Of a stretch of DNA of 10,214 nucleotides, positions 1 to 7,300 are shown piece after piece. This stretch comes from Candidatus Thorarchaeota archaeon (GTDB lineage Archaea > Asgardarchaeota > Thorarchaeia > Thorarchaeales > Thorarchaeaceae). Position numbers and translations under genes: made by a program. Position 1 is the first letter of the stretch. Each line of letters opens with the position of its first letter. The stretch covers positions 1 to 10,214 of the forward strand of contig JABCSP010000057.1 of NCBI GenBank assembly GCA_018238825.1, in the 5' to 3' direction. Under the pieces are notes generated by a model. That model made no database searches, was not told where the DNA came from, and worked only from the letters and a program-made list of their open reading frames with translations.

Positions 1-2127
1 TCCTGCAGCGTACTCTTCTGCATCATCAAGACCATCCTGGTCAGTATCAGCCTCAAAGGGAGAGGTTTCGGTGGGGTCTACAATACCATTGCGATTGACA
101 TCTTCTCCTATCTCACCGAGATGTGGCTCATAGATGCCGTTGCCGTTGGCATCGTACCAGCCATCGTAAAGTGTATCTCCGTCAGTATCTGCATTTGTTG
201 CATTGAGTCCCATTTCGATTTCTAGACCGTCTCGGAGCATATCTCCATCTGTATCCCAATTTGTACAATTGGTTTCATAGATACGAATCTCATCGATATT
301 TGTTAGGCCATCACTATCTTGATCGTCCTGACCATCTAATGTACCATCATCATCATCGTCAGGGTTATTGGGGTCTGTAAAGGTGTAATAGACCTCTTCA
401 TAATCAGTTAGGCCATCCGCATCAGTATCTGCAATTAACGGGTCACAACCATGAAGCCATTCACCATAGTTGTTCAATTCGTCATTGTCGGGGTCCTCCT
501 CCCAGTCCATTAACCCGTTATCGTTGGTGTCGTTATACTGTGGGTCAGTCCCTGTCATCTCGACCTCAAACCAGTTGGGTAAAAGATCATCATCTTCGTC
601 ATCATAGTAGTCTGAGATTGTATCTCCATCCGAATCCGTCACATTGTGCAGCGTACCAGTGATGTAGAGTTCGATTCCATTTGACAATCCGTCGCCATCA
701 AAATCTTCATCATAATCCGATATGTCATCGTCATCCGAATCAGCATCATTGACATCAGTTCCAAGGAGATACCATTCGTCCCCATCTTTTACGCCGTCTC
801 CATCGGTATCTGGATTTCGCGGTAGGGAGAAGGTGATGAAAAGCTCGTCGTAGTTTGTGAGTCCATCAAGGTCTGAATCTTCAAGGTCATCAGTGAGTGG
901 GAGACCTCCTGAATCCATGAGTGTTGGATTAGTGCGGGTCAGGTAAATCTCTTGATAGTTTGTTAACCGGTCGCCATCAAAGTCCCAGTCACCATCTAAG
1001 GTACCAGCATAGAAGGTGTACGGATTTACCGGGTCCCACCCATTAGCGAGATACTTGATCTCGTCAGGGTCTAGCAGACCATCGAAATCAGTATCGACCA
1101 GCGTAGCATTTGTACCATAGGTGAGAACTTCTAATCCATCCCCAATTGAATCTCCATCAGTGTCACTATTCGTAACGTTTGTGTGCCATGTGTAACACTC
1201 GGCAAAATCGTCAAGACCATCTAGATCAGTATCAGCAGAGTTGGGATCAGAGCCCCAGAAATTCACCTCAAGCCCATCAGGTATGAGATCAAAGTCTGTG
1301 TCGTTGTTCAAGGGGTCTGTCGAGTAGATATTGACTTCGTCCCCATCAATCAGGTCGTCGTTATCACTATCGCTATCGAGGGCGTCAGTTCCATAGATAA
1401 CGTATTCATCGTAATCGTTAAGCCCATCTTCGTCGCTATCCGCTTTTAGAGGGTCTGAATGAACAATCATTACTTCCTCGAAATCTGTGAGACCGTCATT
1501 ATCCGTATCCGGATTGAGGGGTGAGGTCTTGCTGGTCTTCACTTCGTATCCATCAAGAAGTAGATCATCATCGCTATCTGGGTTGTAGACACCAGTACCG
1601 AGTTGAATTTCCTTCCAGTTAGCGAGGTCATCTCCGTCTTGGTCGTCGTAATAATCTGAGATACCATCACTATCGCTATCGACGTCGTTTGGATCAGTAA
1701 GGGTGATGCGGACTTCCTGAATATTTGTCAGGCCATCCCCGTCATTATCATCCTGTGCATCGTTTATACCATCATCGTCACTATCGCTGTCTGTGGGCAA
1801 AGTCAAGGTAATATTGTTCTCTTCGTAATCTGTGAGTGAATCCCCATCCGAATCTGCTACATTGGGATTGGTTCCAAGGTAGATTTCCTGCCAATCGGTT
1901 AATTTGTCATCATCAGAATCTGCGTCGTTAGGGTCTGTTCCATGGGTGATTACTTCTGCAAAGTCTGAGAGTTTATCGAAGTCTGAATCGGGCAAGATGG
2001 GTGATGTTCCATAAGTGAGAACTTCTTGTCCATCATTAAGTCCATCGTTGTCTGTATCAGCATCGTCATAGAGGCTGAGTTCAATGAGGCGTTCACGAGC
2101 GTCCGCAAGTCCATCCTTGTCAAAGTC
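1..2127 (-). repeat. Tandem array of about 27 thrombospondin type 3 units (about 69-bp period), running off the window
   Basis: Protein-level tandem repeat inside the surface-protein gene. The commonest unit is 23 residues: an Asp-rich loop (DSDxDGL or DTDxDGL), then D/N-x-x-E, then a variable stretch ending in G-T-D/N-P. Several units carry a double loop where two Asp motifs abut (for example DDNDGDGLTN and DDQDSDGLTN), as in genuine thrombospondin type 3 arrays. Two units around residues 808-850 are longer. DNA copies have diverged, so this is an old coding repeat and not a recent expansion. The unit count is by eye. Confidence 0.85.
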
Positions 2128-3321
2128 ACGACCATAGGCAGAAACCGTTCCTTGGTTGGTTCCAAGAATGAATTCTTCACCGCCAAAATTATCAAGATTA
2201 CCAAAGGCGAAAGCGTCGGTGAGACCAAGGATGTCTGTTCTGAATGTTCTCCAACCAGTGGAGTTGTAGAGTGTAATCTGAGCGTTGGTAGTGGCAAGAA
2301 CCTGTGCATTAGGAGTTGCGCCAATGTTTGGAAAGAGAATTGAGTCGACTTGCCCCCCAAGGGTCTTGTTCCAGAGAGGAGTTCCATTAGAGTCAAAGAC
2401 ACGTAAGGCCGCCGCAGAGGTACCTATAGCAAGTTCGTGGCTACCACCGGTAACAAGGTCACCTATCTGTACCGCTGTGATGCTGTCCACAGCTTGAATG
2501 GTGTAGGCGAATGTTCCAATTGAGTCAAACACAGTCAGTGTACCATTCGTATTTCCATAGACTAGGTCTAGGTTAGCTGCAACGGTGAGGTTTCCAATTC
2601 CTACAGCATTGATGGCTGTATCACTGGTCTTCTCAAACACCATTGCACCTGTGTCCTGTAGAAGAGTGAAGCGTCTACCCTCTGAAGCTGCAACTATCTC
2701 AGTACGAGCGTCAGCGTCAATATCTGCTGCATCGAGTAGTCTTACCTTTCCATTACTAAGATAACTCCACAAAGGTGTAGTATCAATTTCAAAAGCGTAA
2801 ATGTAGAAGTCATCGCAACCCACAACGACTTCTTCTAAGCCGTCACCGTCCAGATGAGCACCTGTAACCGCATAAACAGGTTCTGGGAGGGACATGTTCA
2901 TCTGAACGAACTTGTTGGCACCAACAACAATAATCCCCGTGTCTGTACCGATAAGGATCTCCTTACCATTGCTAGCAGTACCATCGATTGCAGCCATTGC
3001 ATGAGGTGTTGAGCCAAGCTTCAACTGCCAGATTAGAGTACTATCCTCATCGAACAGAAATAGCGTACCGTTTTGAGTAATGACTGCCACCTCATCATAT
3101 GGGTCTGAATCGAAGTTATCAACTACAATGTCGTTCACTTGCGACCCGACAGTGGTGGACCAGACCAGAGCTGTATCAAACGGTGCAATCTCTGCTACAG
3201 TGTGTGGTGATTCAGGGCTTAGTACAGTTACAGGTAGCATACCTGGTCCTGTTCCCTGTATACTTACGCCTGCAAGAAAGCAGACGAATAATAGCGCTAT
3301 GATTGCTTGATAGGTTTTCAT
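1..3321 (-). CDS. Secreted beta-propeller protein with long thrombospondin type 3 (calcium-binding) repeat array, 3' end outside window
   Basis: Continuous reading frame of 1107 codons from ATG at 3321 to the window edge with no stop, so the C-terminus is missing. Residues 1-22 form a signal peptide: Lys2, then a hydrophobic stretch IIALLFVCFLAGV. There is no lipobox. Residues about 40-395 are a repeat domain of the FG-GAP/PQQ-like propeller type. Blades carry acidic loops such as DNFDSDPYDEVAVI, LDGDGLEEVVVG and DIDADARTEIVAA, and Trp-containing strands such as TPLWSYL and TPLWNKTL. From residue 399 onward the protein is a tandem array of about 27 acidic units with the pattern DxDxDGLxDxxE, usually 23 residues apart, typical of thrombospondin type 3 repeats that bind calcium. 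The start overlaps the stop of the upstream ATPase gene (ATGA) and has a strong AGGAGG 9 nt upstream. Inference: a cell-surface stalk or adhesin, perhaps handled by the neighbouring transporter. How it is anchored cannot be seen because the end is cut. Confidence 0.9.
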   Translation of the reverse strand, partial: MKTYQAIIALLFVCFLAGVSIQGTGPGMLPVTVLSPESPHTVAEIAPFDTALVWSTTVGSQVNDIVVDNFDSDPYDEVAVITQNGTLFLFDEDSTLIWQLKLGSTPHAMAAIDGTASNGKEILIGTDTGIIVVGANKFVQMNMSLPEPVYAVTGAHLDGDGLEEVVVGCDDFYIYAFEIDTTPLWSYLSNGKVRLLDAADIDADARTEIVAASEGRRFTLLQDTGAMVFEKTSDTAINAVGIGNLTVAANLDLVYGNTNGTLTVFDSIGTFAYTIQAVDSITAVQIGDLVTGGSHELAIGTSAAALRVFDSNGTPLWNKTLGGQVDSILFPNIGATPNAQVLATTNAQITLYNSTGWRTFRTDILGLTDAFAFGNLDNFGGEEFILGTNQGTVSAYGRDFDKDGLADARERLIELSLYDDADTDNDGLNDGQEVLTYGTSPILPDSDFDKLSDFAEVITHGTDPNDADSDDDKLTDWQEIYLGTNPNVADSDGDSLTDYEENNITLTLPTDSDSDDDGINDAQDDNDGDGLTNIQEVRITLTDPNDVDSDSDGISDYYDDQDGDDLANWKEIQLGTGVYNPDSDDDLLLDGYEVKTSKTSPLNPDTDNDGLTDFEEVMIVHSDPLKADSDEDGLNDYDEYVIYGTDALDSDSDNDDLIDGDEVNIYSTDPLNNDTDFDLIPDGLEVNFWGSDPNSADTDLDGLDDFAECYTWHTNVTNSDTDGDSIGDGLEVLTYGTNATLVDTDFDGLLDPDEIKYLANGWDPVNPYTFYAGTLDGDWDFDGDRLTNYQEIYLTRTNPTLMDSGGLPLTDDLEDSDLDGLTNYDELFITFSLPRNPDTDGDGVKDGDEWYLLGTDVNDADSDDDDISDYDEDFDGDGLSNGIELYITGTLHNVTDSDGDTISDYYDDEDDDLLPNWFEVEMTGTDPQYNDTNDNGLMDWEEDPDNDELNNYGEWLHGCDPLIADTDADGLTDYEEVYYTFTDPNNPDDDDDGTLDGQDDQDSDGLTNIDEIRIYETNCTNWDTDGDMLRDGLEIEMGLNATNADTDGDTLYDGWYDANGNGIYEPHLGEIGEDVNRNGIVDPTETSPFEADTDQDGLDDAEEYAAG

Positions 3322-4316
3322 TTTGCGGTTCCTCCTATCTCATTATCTTTCCATGGTTTTACTTGGAAATAATCAAAGAAGTCGGCTTCAACAATCTCAA
3401 CCCCTTCAAAGGGCATTTTCATCTCGTTGAGCCGTTGGATGATCGGTAGAAGATTGTCCTCGGGGTTGTCGATGAACAATTTTATTGCGTTTCTGCCGGC
3501 TTGAGCAGTATATTGCACTCCATGCAGGGATGCCATCCTATGAATGATCTCTGGAGTCATTGCGTGGAGAATCACCTTGACACTCTCTCCTTTTCCTGGT
3601 AGTGACGAAATCAATTCTTGAGGAGTGCCGAACTGGCTGACTTCTCCATCCTCAAGAAGAACGACCCTTGTACAATAGTCCACAATCTCAAGGTCATGGC
3701 TGATGATTACCATGGTCGTTCCAAGTCTGTAATTTAGTTCCTTCAAATAGTTGAGGGTTTCGTGCCTGAGGTGCGCATCTAGGCCAGTTGTCGGTTCATC
3801 GAGAAGCAGCATTTTTGGATCGTGTATCATTCCAAGACAGATTGAAACACGTTTTCTTTCTCCCCCAGACAGTCTGCTGACAGTTTTGGTCATCAGATCT
3901 TCATCAAAACCAAGTATCTCAAGCACGTTTCGTGAACGTTCTTCAATTTCCTTTGGTCTGAGACCGTATAATCTCCCAAAGAGTTGAGCATTCTGGAGAG
4001 CAGAGAAATCGTAATAGAGACTGAGATGTTCTAGCTGTGGAACATATCCGACAAGTAGACTGATCAGGTTACCCTTCTTTGTAACATCATAGCCTCCAAC
4101 AAAGGCTTTGCCCGCAGTTGGACGAATCTGTCCAGTGAGGATTCTAAGGACCGTTGTTTTTCCTGCGCCTGAGGCTCCAATAACACCAAGGAACTCTTTC
4201 TTATTTGCAAAGAAAGACACTCCCTTGAGTGCATAGAACTTTCCAAAGGCGACCTTTAGGTCAATGATGTCGATTTCACGGTGGGTTTCCTTGGCGACTT
4301 CTTTTGCTTTTCCCAC
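3318..4316 (-). CDS. ABC transporter ATP-binding protein (ABC-2/GldA-like, with C-terminal DUF4162-like domain)
   Basis: A 332-residue ATPase that would power a membrane transporter from the cytosol. Every nucleotide-binding motif is intact: Walker A GASGAGKTT (47-55), Q-loop Gln94, signature LSGGE (149-153), Walker B LLLLDEP with Glu174, D-loop GLD (178-180) and H-loop His207. Residues about 240-332 form a small alpha/beta domain like the C-terminal domain (DUF4162 type) of ABC-2 drug or gliding-type ATPases. The chosen start is GTG at 4316, one base after the stop of the subtilase gene, with GGAGG 8 nt upstream. A TTG at 4373 would add 19 residues but overlap the upstream gene by 56 bases and has no clear ribosome site. 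No permease is fused to it or lies beside it in this window. The substrate is unknown. The second ATPase two genes upstream is a likely partner in a heterodimer. Confidence 0.92.
   Translation of the reverse strand: MGKAKEVAKETHREIDIIDLKVAFGKFYALKGVSFFANKKEFLGVIGASGAGKTTVLRILTGQIRPTAGKAFVGGYDVTKKGNLISLLVGYVPQLEHLSLYYDFSALQNAQLFGRLYGLRPKEIEERSRNVLEILGFDEDLMTKTVSRLSGGERKRVSICLGMIHDPKMLLLDEPTTGLDAHLRHETLNYLKELNYRLGTTMVIISHDLEIVDYCTRVVLLEDGEVSQFGTPQELISSLPGKGESVKVILHAMTPEIIHRMASLHGVQYTAQAGRNAIKLFIDNPEDNLLPIIQRLNEMKMPFEGVEIVEADFFDYFQVKPWKDNEIGGTAK
3331..3336 (-). promoter_or_regulatory. Shine-Dalgarno AGGAGG for the surface repeat protein
   Basis: AGGAGG lies 9 nt before ATG 3321, inside the last codons of the upstream ATPase gene. 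Stop and start overlap as ATGA, which implies translational coupling. The site supports 3321 as the true start. Confidence 0.8.
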
Positions 4317-4317
4317 T

Positions 4318-7300
4318 TCAGACACCTCCGACACGGTCGCTGACGCGATCGAACATTTTCCGACCTTCCTCAATACTCTGCATCAAAACACGAAGCGCCT
4401 CAATCTTCTGTATTCTGTCAAGGTCCTCCCTCTTGATGAGTTCCTCTAGTTGTGTGAATGCGGCAAGAAGGGCGTTCAAAGTTGTATCAATATCACGACC
4501 CAACTCAATGTCAATCTCTGGAATCTTTAGCCTTCTATTCATCCTTCTTTTGTTGTAGGTCAGTCCACCTATCAAGGACCCAAAGATCGCAATGGATGTT
4601 ATGAATGCTAACTGTGGCATAGTTAGCCAAATGATTGGGTCATCGGGTCCGGGTTCTGGAGGTGGAACATATACATCAAAGACAATACTTGCATAGGTCA
4701 TTGCATAGTTCTCATCACCCATAATTATGAAGATTCCATTAATTATCCCGTCTGATTCCCATGTACTAGGTGCAAACTGTGATGTGTATTGACCATTCAC
4801 TACAAACCCTGCAATAAAGAAGGAGAGATTACCATTAGGTAATTCGTATACTATTGCAACAAAGAGATCATCGACTGGATTACCATGAATATCTGTTACA
4901 TCCAGATTGAGATAGACACTCCGGTCATTGGGATATGATGTAGTATTCTCTGCGAAACTAGTTGATGTGGATAGTGTTTTTCTCAGAAGATACTGATTCA
5001 AGTTGTCGAGAAGCATGCTATTATTGCACTTTACGAGATTTTTGTTCATGAAGATTTTAGAAGAACCAAAGATAGCAAGCTCTGGATTTGTCTGATCCAG
5101 TATACCAACACTATTTCCATCTAAGCGCATCTGGGCGTTAGACTGGTTATTCATTACGTAGGTTCCACCACCCAGCCAGACAGACTGAAGCCCAGCTCCC
5201 AACAGTGATGTTGTAACGATATCCGTAGTATTCTCCTCGGAGTGACTTCCCTCTAGGAAGTAGCCGTACTCCAGCAATAGTGGATTGAGTGCAGACATAT
5301 TTGCATTATCATCATTATCTCCCAAGACAACTAGAATTCCGCCACCACTAGTGAAGTCTCTCAATATCTCAATGTCAGTTGCATTATACTCGTCAGTTGG
5401 AGCGATGATAAATACTGCAGAGAATTGTGCAAGAAGACCGGCATCTAATGCCATTCCAGGTGTTTCTATAAGATCTAAGCCAACACCAGCCATGGTCTTC
5501 TTCATATTGGAGAGTCCCGAGAAGGTTGTCATTCTGAATGAATCAAAGAGGCCAGATATTGAATCAAGACTTCCGAGGTCACCAAGGCTAAAATCCATCG
5601 ACATTGCTTCGTCTTCTGGAGGATCTTCTTCCTGAGCAAGTGGGAAATCTAATCCAATAGTATCTTCTCCACCTGATAATCCACTTGCATCTCCGAGATC
5701 CATGTCTCCCATGAGTGCTCCAAATCCTCCACCATGTGATGTATCAAGGAGCATCATTGCACGAGGATATTCGAGAATTCTTTCTAATGTGATGTTAGTA
5801 TTCCACCCAAACTCGGTTTCAATCACATAGTCACACTTATGGTATCCATCCATTCCTATTGGAGGTGCCATTAAGAATAACGAGAATTCATAGAATCCTT
5901 CTACTGTATCCGCTTGTGTGAGGGACATATCTCCCCAGTCTGATGCATTTCCATATTTTGCAATGGTCATATTTCCAAGTGACTCAGTTGTAGAAAGAAC
6001 AAAGTTGTAGATTCCAAAGTCTGCTGGGAATCGAATATCAAAAGGTGCGAAGGGGAGAACCTTTGGAAAAACTGACGTTGAAGAGATAGGTGTAATGACG
6101 AAGACATCGCGCATCAGGAAATCATCAAGAACCCCCACAATGAGAGTATCGATATTCTGAGTTAGTCCAATAACCGACTCAAGACTGGCTGCTACTGCCC
6201 AGATGGCTGTTCGTATTCCCTCTTCCTCGGGTTTCCATGAAGCAGTCATATTCACTGCTTGAAAGGGTCTGATATTATCAAATGAGAAATAGCTCGCAAA
6301 CAATGCACCGTCATCACCTAGACTTTCTGCAACGACCATAGCGGCAATTGCGGAAGAGTTGTAGACTCCGACATTCATGATGATTGCGTATGATTCGTAG
6401 GTAAGTCCTTCTTTGGCGATTCTTGGAAGATCTACTTCAACAACAATAAGGTCTCCTTGGTCTGCAATTAAATCTGGCACCTCATTTATCCACATTGCAT
6501 CAATTGAAGCATCTAGAACAGTTCGATTTTCTCCAAAGCCCATTGCGATGGTGACATTTACTGGGTCATTGACACCCACTGTACCAAAATCCCATTGCAT
6601 TCCAAGCCCTACACTTCCGTCAAAAGTTGTAGATCCTGTCAGATTATTGTCTGAAATGTGACTAGAAATATCTGAGGAATTACCTACCTCAAATGCTGAG
6701 AGTGGTATACTGGAATTCATTCCTACGTAAAAGTTTCCGAAAGTTTCTGAGAGACCATAGGCGAATAATTGCTGATTATCAAGGCCATACTTTCCATGAT
6801 CATCAATACTGTCCAGGTAGAGGTCCAATGAGTATGATACTGATAGGCTAACATTCTCTATTGGTTCAATGCCAAGATTGAGAATGTATGGAGTTATCCT
6901 AAATGCTGTCAATGGTAGATCTGAATATGTTGTGAGATTGTAGGACTCAACGACTAGAGTAACAAACACCTCATCATCATAGGAAAGAATCCCTACATGC
7001 CGATTATAGTTAGTAGTTGCAGATGATAGTGCAACCTGATGCAGTTCTCTCTTCACATCGAACATCATGAGATTTGTAGGATCCATATTGTTCCACTTGA
7101 GTGAGAACATGCCCATCATCAGGTGAATTCCTGAATCCTGAGGATTCCGTGAGTCTAGGGCAACAATTGTGGTGCCAAAACTGCTCATCAGCATTGATGT
7201 AGATGCGTCATAACCTGATGCACTAACAAGACCCAACGCGAGAAGTGGTATGCCCGTGGTTCTATTATGAGGGTCAATAGGGGTCTGTTGAGTACTGAGA

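Noticed and set aside
1..2127. Regular spacing suggestive of a CRISPR array or satellite DNA
   Set aside because: The period of about 69 bp is a coding repeat of 23 residues with diverged DNA copies. There are no identical direct repeats with unique spacers.
1950..2402. A 150-codon minus-strand frame overlapping the propeller/repeat junction
   Set aside because: It is out of frame with the long continuous gene, which shows clear propeller and calcium-repeat motifs through the same region.
3259..3321. Lipoprotein signal for the surface repeat protein (Cys14)
   Set aside because: The Cys lies inside the hydrophobic core followed by Phe, and the residues before it do not form a lipobox.
4317..4373. 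Upstream TTG start (4373) for the second ATPase
   Set aside because: It would overlap the subtilase-like gene by 56 bases and has no clear Shine-Dalgarno. GTG 4316 has GGAGG at 8 nt and directly follows the upstream stop.
5285..5635. Plus-strand open frames, such as this 116-codon one
   Set aside because: They lie antisense inside genes with clear domains, show no family motifs, and have compositions expected from reversed coding sequence.
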